A stretch of DNA of 64,000 nucleotides from Actinomycetota bacterium (GCA_030838475.1 JAUZFP010000084.1:23742-87741); one strand, 5' to 3'. Positions 44,645 through 54,249 are shown, counted from the stretch's first letter. Notes: generated by a model from the letters alone, not told the origin. Numbers and translations: made by a program.

Positions 44645-45369
44645 GTTGTGAAAAAGGTTGGGTGGGCGTCGCGGACGCTCGGCGCAAAGTCGAGCACTCT
44701 CGTTGAGTGTTCGTTGATGAGCCCAGTGCCCGCTTCGACGTCGCCCACCTCGAGAAGATCGACGATTCTGACGTGCTCGTCGGTGAGGCGCTGGTTCGCC
44801 AGGACTTCGGTGAGGAACAACCTTCGCAGCCGGTCGAGCTGCATCTTCGATCGACGCACAACTTTCCATACGTGGGGATATCCGGAAAGGGCGAATATTT
44901 CCTCGTGCAGGGCCTCGTCGGCGAGGAAGTACGCGTCCTCATCGTGCGTGGCGAGTGCGCTTTCCTGACGGAGAAGGATGGTGCGGAGGCCGGACACCTC
45001 GGCGTGAAGCTCGCACGCGCGGGTGAATGCCGCGACCTCGAGGGCACGGCGAACGAACACCGCTTCCTCGACCTCGGCCATATCGATGAGAGCGATTGTC
45101 GTGCCGACCTGCGGTTCGACGATCACGAGTCCGTGATCGGCTAGTCGGGCGAGAGCCTCGCGGACGGGGGTTCGGCTGACGCCCAGCTGCAGCGAAAGCT
45201 CCGATTCGGAGATGGGAGCCCCAGGGAGCAAATCAACATTTCGGATGGCGGAGGCGATCTCCTCGTACACCCGATCCGACATGCGCGGCGAGACCGGCGT
45301 ACGTTGCAGTCGACGCAGGGGTCGAGCAGGCGACTCTGCCTGCTCGGGTTGCGGAAGTTTCGAATTCAC
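44641..45369 (-). CDS. GntR family regulator (FCD domain)
   Basis: About 242 residues. The winged helix (about 35-95) has PGAPISESELSLQLGVSRTPVREAL, the classic GntR motif. The C-terminal all-helical FCD domain (about 105-230) has the metal-binding D-x-x-x-H and H residues of the FadR subfamily. It sits at the divergent centre of the catabolic locus and probably represses both arms until a sugar acid binds. The GTG at 45369 is the chosen start; the longer frame runs into the operator. Confidence 0.87.
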   Translation of the reverse strand: MNSKLPQPEQAESPARPLRRLQRTPVSPRMSDRVYEEIASAIRNVDLLPGAPISESELSLQLGVSRTPVREALARLADHGLVIVEPQVGTTIALIDMAEVEEAVFVRRALEVAAFTRACELHAEVSGLRTILLRQESALATHDEDAYFLADEALHEEIFALSGYPHVWKVVRRSKMQLDRLRRLFLTEVLANQRLTDEHVRIVDLLEVGDVEAGTGLINEHSTRVLDFAPSVRDAHPTFFTT

Positions 45370-45380
45370 ACCAGAATCTT

Positions 45381-45405
45381 GGCATGCCGGGTGCTTGCAT
45401 GCAAG
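45381..45405. promoter_or_regulatory. Candidate GntR operators in the divergent intergenic region
   Basis: CTTGCATGCAAG (45394-45405) is a perfect 12-base palindrome. GGCATGCC (45381-45388) is a second palindrome sharing the GCATGC core, 15 bases away. They lie between gntR and the binding-protein gene, where a regulator would control both directions. Assignment to this GntR protein is inference. Confidence 0.5.
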
Positions 45406-45459
45406 TATGCGGTGTGGCACAGTTGCCTTCTGCAACATCCACGATCAAGGGAGATCACA

Positions 45460-46464
45460 GTGAAGTTCCGAAGTAAATTCGCCGCCATTGTTGGCAGCGC
45501 AGTTCTGATCACCGCCCTCGCGGCCTGTTCGACCGGAACATCCACCGGTACGAAGACGGCGGCCCCCGGCCACGCGAAGCTGACAATTGGTCTCGTCATG
45601 CTCGAGGCTGACCCGTACTTCCAGGGAATCTCAACGACGCTCGCCGCCGATGTGAAAGCAGACGGCGGAACGGTCATCGCGACAACGTCGAACAACGATG
45701 CGGGCACCGAGGCGACCAACGTGCAGAACCTCATCTCACGCAACGTCGACGCCATCATCATGCAGCCCGTTGACGATGTCGCGTCGCTGGCGACCATGAA
45801 GTTGGTCACAGCGGCACACATTCCGCTGATTTGCTACGGCAACTGCCTCGGTGGACCGGCTAGCCCGTCCGTCGTCGAAGGAGTTGTCCAGTCCGATAAC
45901 ACCGCGCTGGGTACCGGCACCGGTGTGCTGGCGGCGAAGTACATCAAGGCTAAGCTCGGCGGCTCCGCCAATATCGGAATTCTGAACTGCGACGTCGCCT
46001 CCGCGTGCAAGCTTCGCAAGGCGGGCTTCAAGAAGGCGCTGTCCGATGCCGGCGTAAAGGCGACCTATGTCGCCGATCAGGCCGGCTACATCGCGGACGC
46101 CGCGACGACGACCGGGACGAACATGATCTCCGCAAACCCGTCGATCAACCTCATCTGGACCTCAAATGACGGCGGCACCGAGGGTGGTGTCGTTGCTGTT
46201 CAGCAGTCCGGTAAGAAGATCGTCGTGTTCGGAACTGACATCGCAACTCAGATCGCGGGATATCTGCTCGACCCGAAGGATATCCTTCAGGCCACGACGG
46301 GCCAGGACTCGCACGGTACGGCCAACACCGCGTACAAGATGGCGCAGAATGCAGTAGCCAAGAAGAAGAATGTGCCGTTTGACGTCGAACTTCCTGGTGT
46401 CACCTACGACCGCGCCGTTACCGCGCCGATCAATGCATTTATCGCTGCGAACCCGTCCAACTAA
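45460..46464 (+). CDS. Sugar ABC transporter substrate-binding lipoprotein
   Basis: A 334-residue periplasmic-binding-protein-like lipoprotein. The lipobox LAAC lies near residue 23 after a hydrophobic signal, followed by a Thr-rich linker and a type I fold (LTIGLVMLEADPYFQGI, then DAIIMQPVD) like RbsB. It captures the sugar and delivers it to the ATPase/permease pair encoded downstream. GTG start with AAGGGAG six bases upstream. A terminator follows the gene. Confidence 0.9.
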   Translation: MKFRSKFAAIVGSAVLITALAACSTGTSTGTKTAAPGHAKLTIGLVMLEADPYFQGISTTLAADVKADGGTVIATTSNNDAGTEATNVQNLISRNVDAIIMQPVDDVASLATMKLVTAAHIPLICYGNCLGGPASPSVVEGVVQSDNTALGTGTGVLAAKYIKAKLGGSANIGILNCDVASACKLRKAGFKKALSDAGVKATYVADQAGYIADAATTTGTNMISANPSINLIWTSNDGGTEGGVVAVQQSGKKIVVFGTDIATQIAGYLLDPKDILQATTGQDSHGTANTAYKMAQNAVAKKKNVPFDVELPGVTYDRAVTAPINAFIAANPSN

Positions 46465-46486
46465 CCACTAGACGGTTTGCACGGCC

Positions 46487-46531
46487 GATCTGGGCGGGCG
46501 GAGGTGGTCCGCTCGCCCAGATCGTGTTTTT
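46487..46531 (+). terminator. Hairpin with T-run between binding protein and ATPase genes
   Basis: Arms 46487-46502 and 46508-46523 (16 bases, one G-U pair) with a five-base loop are followed by GTGTTTTT. It should stop most transcripts after the binding protein gene, allowing excess binding protein over the transporter, as in other sugar ABC operons. Confidence 0.8.
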
Positions 46532-46577
46532 CAACTCACTCAGTTTCCACGTATTTTGACCGATCAAGGATGATCAC

Positions 46578-48098
46578 ATGGATGTCTCTGCCGCTCCGAT
46601 CCTGGAGTGCGTTTCGCTGAGCAAGACCTACGGAACGGTCAAGGCGCTCGTTGATATCAATTTCACGCTTCGCCCGGGTGAGGTGCGCGCACTCCTCGGC
46701 AAGAACGGTGCTGGCAAGTCGACGCTGGTAAATCTGCTCTCGGGCTCGCAGCGTGCCGATGAGGGCAGCGGTCGGTTGGAACTTGCCGGCAAACAGGTCG
46801 ACTGGAGCAATCCGGGCGACGCACGCGCAGACGGGATCGCCGTCGTGCACCAGGAGTTCAGCCTGGTGCCCGGGCTTTCCGTCGCCGAAAATATCACCCT
46901 GGGTCGTTGGCCGGTACGTCGCAACGGACTCGGGCTCATCGATCGCAAAGCCCTCGACAACGCGGCGCGACATGCTCTCGACCTTCTCGGTGTCGAACTG
47001 CCGCTCGGTCGCGAAGTTGGCGAGCTGTCCATCGCCCAGCAGCAGCTTGTTGAAATCGCAAAAGCGCTTCTTGATGAACCACGCGTGCTCATCCTCGACG
47101 AACCGACGAGTGCCCTCAACAGCACCGAGGTCACCGCACTCCTCGCGCTTATTCGCCGGCTCGCCGAAACGGGAGTCGCGATCATCTATGTATCGCACCG
47201 GATGAAGGAAATCCCACTCGTCGCCGACACCATGACCATCCTGCGGGACGGTCGTGAGGTAGAGACCCTCGGGACACAAGAGGCGAGTGTCGAAAAAGTC
47301 GCCGCGCTGATCGCGGGCGAATCACAGGAGGTCGCGAAATCCATTTCGCACCGAGATCGGCGGAACGAACCGATCGTCCTGTCGGTCCAGGATCTCCGAC
47401 TCCCACACATCCTCAACGGTGTTTCCTTCGATCTGCACGAGGGCGAGGTCCTGGGTATCGCGGGCCTTCTCGGCTCCGGACGAACCGAGATTCTCGAGGG
47501 CATCTACGGTCTTCGGCGGGATGTGGTGGGGACGGTCAGCGTGTCGGGCCACGCGGTTCGTCGCCGCACCCCGCGCCGGATGCTGTCACTCCGGGTCGGC
47601 CTCACCCCCGAGGATCGAAAAGGCGCGGGCATCGTGCCCGAACTCGGCGTGGGCGAGAACATGCTGTTATCGGCTCGGGGCCGCGTACTGCCAGCCGTGT
47701 GGATCCGCCAGCGTCTCGAATCGGCTCTGTCGCGGGAATTCCTGCGCAAGCTTTCGATCGTCGCATCTTCGGTGGACCAACCAATCGCAACGCTCTCGGG
47801 CGGAAATCAGCAGAAGGCCGTCATCGGGAGGCTGCTCGAAGCCGAGATGACAGTACTGCTACTGGATGAGGCGACTCGCGGCATCGACGTCCACGCAAAA
47901 GGCCAGGTCTACAAGCTCATCCGTGAACTCGCGCTCGAAGGCGTGTCGTCAATATTTGTCTCGTCCGAGCTCGAGGAATTGTCCGAAGTGTGCGACCGCG
48001 TTCTCGTATTGCGAGACGGGCGAATCACCGAAGAAGTGATCGGCGCGAACGCGTCGACGGAAAAACTATTGGTTCTCGCAATGAAGGAAGGAATTTAG
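46578..48098 (+). CDS. Sugar ABC transporter ATP-binding protein (RbsA type)
   Basis: A 506-residue protein with two fused ABC domains. The first has Walker A GKNGAGKST and Walker B VLILDEPTSAL. The second has a degenerate P-loop (GLLGSGRTE), signature LSGGNQQK and LLLDEATRGID, the normal RbsA/MglA asymmetry. It powers import with the adjacent permease. AAGGA lies seven bases before the ATG. Confidence 0.93.
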   Translation: MDVSAAPILECVSLSKTYGTVKALVDINFTLRPGEVRALLGKNGAGKSTLVNLLSGSQRADEGSGRLELAGKQVDWSNPGDARADGIAVVHQEFSLVPGLSVAENITLGRWPVRRNGLGLIDRKALDNAARHALDLLGVELPLGREVGELSIAQQQLVEIAKALLDEPRVLILDEPTSALNSTEVTALLALIRRLAETGVAIIYVSHRMKEIPLVADTMTILRDGREVETLGTQEASVEKVAALIAGESQEVAKSISHRDRRNEPIVLSVQDLRLPHILNGVSFDLHEGEVLGIAGLLGSGRTEILEGIYGLRRDVVGTVSVSGHAVRRRTPRRMLSLRVGLTPEDRKGAGIVPELGVGENMLLSARGRVLPAVWIRQRLESALSREFLRKLSIVASSVDQPIATLSGGNQQKAVIGRLLEAEMTVLLLDEATRGIDVHAKGQVYKLIRELALEGVSSIFVSSELEELSEVCDRVLVLRDGRITEEVIGANASTEKLLVLAMKEGI

Positions 48099-48099
48099 C

Positions 48100-49107
48100 A
48101 TGTCTCTCACTAAGCCCAACGACTCGGCGCTCATCGCACCGTCGAGGATAAATCCGGCGAGGGCGCTGTCATCTTGGAGCAGCTTCGGACTGCTCATTGT
48201 CCTCGTTGTGGTGTTCGTCATTCTCGGGTTCACGGCGCCAAACTTCCTGACACTGTCCAACCTTCTCAACATCGTGCAGCAGGCGGCGTTCTTCGGCATC
48301 GTTGCCCTTGCAATGACGCTGGTCATCGTCGCCGGTGAGATTGATATCTCGGTCGGCTCGCTTGCCGCCCTCTCGTCATCTCTTCTGGGAATTTTCGTCG
48401 TAAACGTGGGACTCCCGATGTGGTTGGCGTGCATCGTGGTGCTCGTCGTTGCCCTCGCGATCGGATCGTTTTCGGGGTGGGTACGCGCCCAGTTCGGCGT
48501 GCCGACCTTCATCGTGACGCTCGCGCTCTACCTGGCTCTCCGTGGAGGCGCGCAGTGGATCACGAACGCATTTCCGATTCCCATCGACTCGGGCCAGTTC
48601 TTCTACTGGGGAACCGGCAAGATCAGCGGCGTGGTGCCGGTACCCGCCGTGTATCTAGTCGTGGTCTTCGTGATCATCGCGGTCGTCGCTCAGAGGACGG
48701 TATTTGGCCGTTCGATCTATGCCGTCGGTGGGAATGCCCGCGCAGCAGAACTCTCGGGCATCAACGTGCGGCGCATCCGGATCGCCGTCATGGCGATTTC
48801 GGCGCTGACGGCTGCGGTAACCGGCCTGCTCGAGTCTGCGCAGTTGTCCTCCGGTACAAGCACAATCGCTAACGGCATGGAATTCCAGGCGATCTCCGCG
48901 GCCATCATCGGTGGCGCGGCCCTGTCCGGTGGTCGCGGCACCGTCGTCGGTACTCTCATCGGCGTCATCTTCCTGGCCGTTCTTCTGAACGGGATGGTGC
49001 TGCTGGGCGTGAACCCGTACGCGCAGCAGGTCTTCCAGGGCGCGATCGTTCTGATCGCCGTGCTGGTGAACGTTCTGCGCTCGCGTCGCTCGTCGACGGT
49101 CGTCTAG
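48100..49107 (+). CDS. Sugar ABC transporter permease (RbsC type)
   Basis: A 335-residue protein with about ten helices. LVIVAGEIDISVGSLAALSS and AAIIGGAALSGGRGTVVGTLIG are the conserved RbsC-family motifs. It follows the ATPase gene by one base. The substrate is probably a monosaccharide handled by the downstream enzymes. Confidence 0.93.
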   Translation: MSLTKPNDSALIAPSRINPARALSSWSSFGLLIVLVVVFVILGFTAPNFLTLSNLLNIVQQAAFFGIVALAMTLVIVAGEIDISVGSLAALSSSLLGIFVVNVGLPMWLACIVVLVVALAIGSFSGWVRAQFGVPTFIVTLALYLALRGGAQWITNAFPIPIDSGQFFYWGTGKISGVVPVPAVYLVVVFVIIAVVAQRTVFGRSIYAVGGNARAAELSGINVRRIRIAVMAISALTAAVTGLLESAQLSSGTSTIANGMEFQAISAAIIGGAALSGGRGTVVGTLIGVIFLAVLLNGMVLLGVNPYAQQVFQGAIVLIAVLVNVLRSRRSSTVV

Positions 49108-49145
49108 CCTCCATTTCGGCCTCAACTCTTTAATAAGGAACTCAC

Positions 49146-49808
49146 GTGATAACAACGAACGAAGCCGAACGCTTCGATCTGGTGAAGACGAAGCTCTATA
49201 CGGCCGTGATCGGGGACATCCTCGACTCGCTTGGGCGGGTGCATCAGTTTCTGCCCGCGGAAGTTCAACCGCTGCTACCCAAAATGATCGTCGTCGGGCG
49301 CGCGATGCCGGTTCTGGTCGGCGATGTCTTTGGTCCACAGTCGAAGCCCTTCGGTCGGCTCACCGAGGCGCTGGATGCGCTCAAACCGGGAGACGTGTAC
49401 CTCGCGCGTCGGGCGCGCCTCGACTGTGCAGCGTGGGGCGAGATCCTCACGACGGCGGCGATCGCCCGTGGTTCCGTGGGAGCTGTCATTGACGGCTACC
49501 ACCGGGACACGAGGCAGATTCTTGAACTCGACTTTCCCGTGTTCAGCAGGGGCGGATTCGGTCAGGACTCCTCGGTGCGCTCCTCGATCCTGGACTACGG
49601 TGTTCCGGTCGAGATCGATGGTGTTTCGATTGCGCCGGGGGATCTTTTGGTGGGCGACCGGGACGGCGTGCTGGTCATACCCGCAGAACTCGAGACCGAA
49701 GTGATCGAGCGGTCGTTGGTCAAGGCGTCCACCGAAAACGAGGTCAGAAGCGCCATCATGAACGGGATGAGCGCCACTGAGGCGTTCGCAACGTTCGGCG
49801 TTCTCTAA
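49146..49808 (+). CDS. RraA-like protein (HMG/CHA aldolase family)
   Basis: A 220-residue protein. GAVIDGYHRDTRQI corresponds to the conserved G-x-x-x-D-G-x-x-R-D motif of metal-dependent RraA/4-hydroxy-4-methyl-2-oxoglutarate aldolases. Members act as class II pyruvate aldolases or as RNase E inhibitors; here an aldolase or decarboxylase role in sugar-acid breakdown is more likely. GTG start with AAGGA upstream. Confidence 0.82.
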   Translation: MITTNEAERFDLVKTKLYTAVIGDILDSLGRVHQFLPAEVQPLLPKMIVVGRAMPVLVGDVFGPQSKPFGRLTEALDALKPGDVYLARRARLDCAAWGEILTTAAIARGSVGAVIDGYHRDTRQILELDFPVFSRGGFGQDSSVRSSILDYGVPVEIDGVSIAPGDLLVGDRDGVLVIPAELETEVIERSLVKASTENEVRSAIMNGMSATEAFATFGVL

Positions 49809-49826
49809 GAGAAGAAGGAAGCACAC

Positions 49827-50642
49827 GTGGGTGAGCATGACGGTCGCGTCGCACTGGTAACCGGCGGATCACAGGGCATTGGTGAGGGCATTGCCCTCGC
49901 GCTGGCACGCCAGGGTTCCGCAGTAGTGGTTCATGGCCTTACGCAGGATTTTGCAGATCAGACCGTCGGCGCGATTGTTGCCGCTGGCGGTAGGGCAATC
50001 GGTGTCGCTGGTGCGATCTCTGATCCCGAGACCAGCCGAGCGGCTGTCGCCGCTGCGGTACGCGAATACGGACGTCTCGACACCCTCGTTACCTCTGCAG
50101 GCATTCAGCGTTACGGAGACGTGGTGTCGACACCGGAGTCGGTCTGGGACGAGGTGTTTGACGTCAACGTCAAGGGTGTCTACCTCTCGGCGCATTTTGC
50201 GCTGCCCCACCTGCGGGTGAGCCCGGCGGGCAGTGTCGTGATCGTTTCATCGGCCCAAGCCACCGCCACTCAGAACCAGGTCGCGGCATACTCGAGCAGC
50301 AAGGGCGCGCTGAACGCGCTCGCGCGGGCAATGGCGGTCGATGAGGCCGAATTTGGCATCCGCGTGAACAGTGTGAGCCCCGGCTCCGTCGACACCCCGA
50401 TGCTGCGCGCATCCGCCAAGCTTTTCGGCGACGGATCGGACGCAGGTATCGAGCGCGTCCTCGCCAATTGGGGAACATCGCACGCGCTGGGGCGAATCGC
50501 CCAACCCGCAGAGATCGGTGAGGTCGTCTCCTTCCTCACCAGCACGCGAGCAAGTTTTGTCACCGGCTCGGAGGTGCGCGTCGATGGTGGGCTCCTCGCC
50601 AGGATCGCGGCCGCGCTACCAATGCCGGAAGAACCTAAATAA
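49827..50642 (+). CDS. Short-chain dehydrogenase/reductase, first copy
   Basis: A 271-residue SDR. TGGSQGIG binds NAD(P), and the Ser...YSSSK catalytic motif is present. Its place before the dehydratase suggests that it oxidises the sugar to a lactone, or reduces a keto-acid to the aldonate as mannonate oxidoreductase does. GTG start with GAAGGAAG upstream. Confidence 0.85.
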   Translation: MGEHDGRVALVTGGSQGIGEGIALALARQGSAVVVHGLTQDFADQTVGAIVAAGGRAIGVAGAISDPETSRAAVAAAVREYGRLDTLVTSAGIQRYGDVVSTPESVWDEVFDVNVKGVYLSAHFALPHLRVSPAGSVVIVSSAQATATQNQVAAYSSSKGALNALARAMAVDEAEFGIRVNSVSPGSVDTPMLRASAKLFGDGSDAGIERVLANWGTSHALGRIAQPAEIGEVVSFLTSTRASFVTGSEVRVDGGLLARIAAALPMPEEPK

Positions 50643-50689
50643 CCACTCCTCGTTCGCTCAGGCGGACGCATCGATGAAAGGTGCACCAA

Positions 50690-51748
50690 ATGATCCAACT
50701 CAGCGAGATGCTGGCCCCTCGCCCGGAACCGATGTGGCGGCTGCTCAAGCAGTGCGGCGTCGACAATGTGATTGGCGTTCTGAACGGCGGAGAGCAGGAC
50801 CAGAGAATGTTCGCCTCGGTTGGCAAGAAGGGTTTCGGTGGCCCGGCGGCCGGCGACATTCCCTGGGCAGAAGAAGCCCTCAAGCGTGACATGGCCATTT
50901 TTGACGAGCACGGCCTGAAGTTGATCGGTGTCGAGGACACCGCGCCCATGGACAAGATTCGACTCGGCCTGCCCGGCCGCGACGAGCAGATCGACCAGAT
51001 CATCACGCAGCTGCGGGCTATGGGGAACCTTGGCATCCGGACGCTCTGCTACAACTGGATGGCACTGTCGAGCTGGGGTCGCACGGACGTTGAAATCGTT
51101 GGCCGCGGTGGTGCACTCGTCACCGGCTTCCGCGCGACCGAGATGGTTGGCATGCCCAACCTCGCCGAAGAGGGCGAGATCACCGAAGACCAGATGTGGG
51201 CCGCGGTGCAGTATTTTCTCGATGCGGTGATTCCGGTAGCCGAAGAGGCCGGCGTGCGGATGGGTCTGCACCCGGATGATCCGCCGCGCCCGATGGACCG
51301 CAACGTTCCCCGGATCATGCGGTCGGGCGACGCGTTCCGCCGAGTACTGTCCATGTACCCTTCCGTGAGCAACGGCGTGACCCTGTGCCAGGGAAACTTC
51401 GTGCTCATGGGGGAAGACATCCCCGCGATCATTCGCGAATTCGGCGCCAAGAACCAGATTGCGTTCGTGCATTTCCGCGACGTGCGCGGCACCGCGGACG
51501 ACTTCCAGGAGACGTTCCACGACGAGGGTCAAACGGATATGCCCGAGTGCATGCGCGCATACGCCGAGGTGGGGTTCGACGGGCCAATGCGCCCGGATCA
51601 CGTTCCGACCATGGAGGGCGAGCCCAACGATCGCCCCGGGTACGGCGTACTCGGGCGACTCTTCGCGAACGGGTACATCCGCGGTCTCGAGCAGGCCGTG
51701 TATGGCAAACCGTCTGCGCTTTCGTACGTGGGGTCCGCGGCAGCATGA
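50690..51748 (+). CDS. uxuA: UxuA-type mannonate dehydratase
   Basis: A 352-residue TIM-barrel protein. GLHPDDPP and RPDHVPTMEGE are UxuA signatures, with metal-binding Asp and His residues; the length is near the Gram-positive norm. The known reaction converts D-mannonate to 2-keto-3-deoxygluconate. Flanking FAH and SDR genes raise the possibility of a different aldonate. The ATG at 50690 is preferred over GTG at 50681 because AAAGG is correctly spaced. It overlaps the FAH gene by ATGA. Confidence 0.85.
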   Translation: MIQLSEMLAPRPEPMWRLLKQCGVDNVIGVLNGGEQDQRMFASVGKKGFGGPAAGDIPWAEEALKRDMAIFDEHGLKLIGVEDTAPMDKIRLGLPGRDEQIDQIITQLRAMGNLGIRTLCYNWMALSSWGRTDVEIVGRGGALVTGFRATEMVGMPNLAEEGEITEDQMWAAVQYFLDAVIPVAEEAGVRMGLHPDDPPRPMDRNVPRIMRSGDAFRRVLSMYPSVSNGVTLCQGNFVLMGEDIPAIIREFGAKNQIAFVHFRDVRGTADDFQETFHDEGQTDMPECMRAYAEVGFDGPMRPDHVPTMEGEPNDRPGYGVLGRLFANGYIRGLEQAVYGKPSALSYVGSAAA

Positions 51749-52590
51749 GGCTCGCACGAATCGGGGAACCCGGGTCCGAAGTCCCCGTTGTTCTTCAGGA
51801 TGGCAAGTACTTTTCGCTGCAGTCGATCGCCCCGGACATTTCCGGGGACTTTTGGACCTCGGATGGGCTGGCGCGTACGACGGCTGCACTCGATGCAGGG
51901 CAGCTTCCTGAGATCGACGCTGCGGGTAGTCGCATTGGTGCGCCAATCGCGAGACCGTCGTCGGTGTTCTGCATCGGCATGAATTACGCCGCCCACGCGG
52001 CGGAATCCGGGAACCTGCCGCCGAGCGCTCCGATCGTGTTCCACAAGGCGCCGAACACCGTGGTCGGACCGAACGACGCCGTCGCAATTCCACGCGGCTC
52101 GCTCAAGACGGACTGGGAGGTCGAACTGGGTGTGGTGATCAGCCAACAGGCCTCCTACCTAGCGTCGCCCGAGGACGCGTCAGACTACATCGCCGGCTTC
52201 GTCGCCGTGAATGACCTGTCCGAGCGCGAATTCCAGCTCGAGATCTCGGGCGGGCAGTGGTCGAAGGGAAAGAGCGCGGCGGGATTCTGCCCGACCGGTC
52301 CCGTGCTGGTGACGCCGGATGAGGTCGACGCCGGCAACCTGCGGCTTCGGAGCTGGGTGAACGGCGAGATCCGCCAGGACTCGTCGACCGCCGACCTCAT
52401 TTTTGACGTGAACTTTCTGATCTACAACCTCAGCCAGTACATGGTTCTCGAACCGGGCGACCTCATCTGCACGGGGACGCCCGAGGGCGTCGCGCTCTCG
52501 GGCCGATTCCCGTACCTCCGTGCCGGCGACGTCGTCGAGATCGAGATCGACGGTCTCGGCCGGCAGTCCCAAACATTCATTGACGCTTAA
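51745..52590 (+). CDS. FAH-family 2,4-diketo-3-deoxy acid hydrolase
   Basis: A 281-residue protein. FCIGMNYAAHAAE, IVFHKAPNTVVGPND and TDWEVELGVVI carry the metal-binding Glu and Asp residues, and CTGTPEGVALS ends the active site. Close relatives cleave 2,4-diketo-3-deoxy-fuconate or -rhamnonate to pyruvate and lactate, which fits the SDR gene that follows. Other acylpyruvate substrates are possible. Confidence 0.85.
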   Translation: MRLARIGEPGSEVPVVLQDGKYFSLQSIAPDISGDFWTSDGLARTTAALDAGQLPEIDAAGSRIGAPIARPSSVFCIGMNYAAHAAESGNLPPSAPIVFHKAPNTVVGPNDAVAIPRGSLKTDWEVELGVVISQQASYLASPEDASDYIAGFVAVNDLSEREFQLEISGGQWSKGKSAAGFCPTGPVLVTPDEVDAGNLRLRSWVNGEIRQDSSTADLIFDVNFLIYNLSQYMVLEPGDLICTGTPEGVALSGRFPYLRAGDVVEIEIDGLGRQSQTFIDA

Positions 52591-52607
52591 CCAGTAAGGA
52601 ACAAACC

Positions 52608-53360
52608 GTGGAATTTCAGGGACTGAATGCCGTCGTCACGGGCGGAGCGTCGGGCATTGGCCTGGCAATCGCGCTCACCCTCAAGGCGAGGGGCGCCAGC
52701 GTTACCGTACTCGACCTCACGCCGGATCAGTCCGAGGCAGCGCTTCCGGGAATCCACTGCGACGTCTCCGATTCGGAATCCGTCAGTGCCGCCGTGAACG
52801 AGGCGGCGCGGTTGATGGGTGGTATCGACATCGTCATCAACAACGCGGGCATCGGAGCGCAGGGATCTGTGGAAACCAACGAGGACGCCGAGTGGCATCG
52901 GGTCTTCGACCTCAACGTGTTGGGGATGGTGCGGGTCGCTCGTTCGGCGCTGCCCTACCTCCGCAAATCGGAGCACGCGGTCATCGTCAACACCTGCTCG
53001 GCGGCCGCGACGGTTGGATTGCCCCAGCGCGCCCTGTACAGCGCGACCAAGGGCGCAGTGCTATCCCTCACCCTGAGCATGGCGGCCGATCATTTGCCCG
53101 AGAGAATTCGAGTGAACTGTGTGAGCCCCGGAACGGTCGACACCCCGTGGATCGGCAGGCTGCTCTCCGTTGCCGAGGACCCGACGGCCGAGCGCGCCGC
53201 GCTTGAGGCGCGCCAGCCGACCGGTCGTCTCGTCTCGCCGGACGAGGTAGCGACGGCAGTCGCCTATCTGGCGAGCCCACTCTCGGGGTCGACCACCGGA
53301 GTCAACCTTGCCGTCGACGGCGGCCTTCAGGAACTCCGACTCCGGCCCGCCGAGCAGTAG
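52608..53360 (+). CDS. Short-chain dehydrogenase/reductase, second copy
   Basis: A 250-residue SDR with TGGASGIG, NNAG and YSATK motifs. The MEFQGLNAVVTGG start and NCVSPGTVDTPW resemble 2-keto-3-deoxy-L-fuconate or -rhamnonate 4-dehydrogenases, which make the 2,4-diketo acid cleaved by the upstream FAH enzyme. This is homology-based inference. GTG start with AAGGAA upstream. Confidence 0.83.
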   Translation: MEFQGLNAVVTGGASGIGLAIALTLKARGASVTVLDLTPDQSEAALPGIHCDVSDSESVSAAVNEAARLMGGIDIVINNAGIGAQGSVETNEDAEWHRVFDLNVLGMVRVARSALPYLRKSEHAVIVNTCSAAATVGLPQRALYSATKGAVLSLTLSMAADHLPERIRVNCVSPGTVDTPWIGRLLSVAEDPTAERAALEARQPTGRLVSPDEVATAVAYLASPLSGSTTGVNLAVDGGLQELRLRPAEQ

Positions 53361-53376
53361 GAAGAGAGGACGAGCC

Positions 53377-54249
53377 ATGACCGCCACAAAGGTTCACGAT
53401 TCTCCCGACGTTGTTATCCGGGCGGACGCCCAGGTCGGCGAGGGTCCAGTCTTCGACGCACGGACCGGTCGGCTGGTGTGGGTCGATATCAACGAGGGCA
53501 CGATCTTCGAAAACGATCTCGGATCGGGAGAGCAGTCCAGGACAAAGCTTGACACCTTGGTCGGCGCCGTTGCGCCGCGCAAGTCTGACGACGGTTTCGC
53601 TGTTGCCGTGTCTGAGGGTTTCGGATTCGTCACCGACGGGGTGCTGGAGATCGTGGATCCGGTGTTGCCGGAGAGCTTTCGTCGGATGAACGATGCCAAG
53701 GTCGATTCACGCGGCCGAATGTGGGCAGGCAGCAATCACATGGAGCTGGTACCCGGTGTCGGAAAGCTGCATCGCTGGGACGGCATCGATCCGAGCGTGA
53801 GCCTGGTGGACGGACTCGTTCTGCCCAACGGGCTCGGCTGGAACGCCGAGGACTCGCTCATGTATCTTGCCGACAGCTTTGCTCACACGCTGTCGGTTTC
53901 CGCGTTCCATCCGGACGAGGGTGTGATTGACGGATTTCGGCCGCTGGTCACATTTGGCACCGACCTTCCAGACGGGCTGACCATCGATGTCGACGGTTTT
54001 CTCTGGGTCGCGATCTGGGGTGGATCGCAGATTCGGCGCTACAGCCCAGCAGGAGATCTCACCGAGATCGTGCCCATGCCGGTGCCGCAGCCGTCAAGCT
54101 GTGCCTTCGGCGAGGATGGGACGCTGTACATCACCTCGGCGCGCGCCGGGTTGTCCGACGAACAGTTGGCAGAGGCTCCCCTGTCCGGTTCCATTTTTGC
54201 ACTGAGCACCACCACCCGCGGCGTCCCGATCCATCCATTCGGCCACTGA
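53377..54249 (+). CDS. SMP-30/gluconolactonase-like lactonase
   Basis: A 290-residue beta-propeller. The metal site is visible as Glu in VGEGP, Asn in RMNDAKVD, Asn in LPNGLGW and Asp in DGLTIDVDG. It hydrolyses a sugar lactone to the aldonate, the step between the sugar dehydrogenase and the dehydratase. The ATG at 53377 follows GAAGAGAGGA. The stop overlaps the next start (TGATG). Confidence 0.88.
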   Translation: MTATKVHDSPDVVIRADAQVGEGPVFDARTGRLVWVDINEGTIFENDLGSGEQSRTKLDTLVGAVAPRKSDDGFAVAVSEGFGFVTDGVLEIVDPVLPESFRRMNDAKVDSRGRMWAGSNHMELVPGVGKLHRWDGIDPSVSLVDGLVLPNGLGWNAEDSLMYLADSFAHTLSVSAFHPDEGVIDGFRPLVTFGTDLPDGLTIDVDGFLWVAIWGGSQIRRYSPAGDLTEIVPMPVPQPSSCAFGEDGTLYITSARAGLSDEQLAEAPLSGSIFALSTTTRGVPIHPFGH

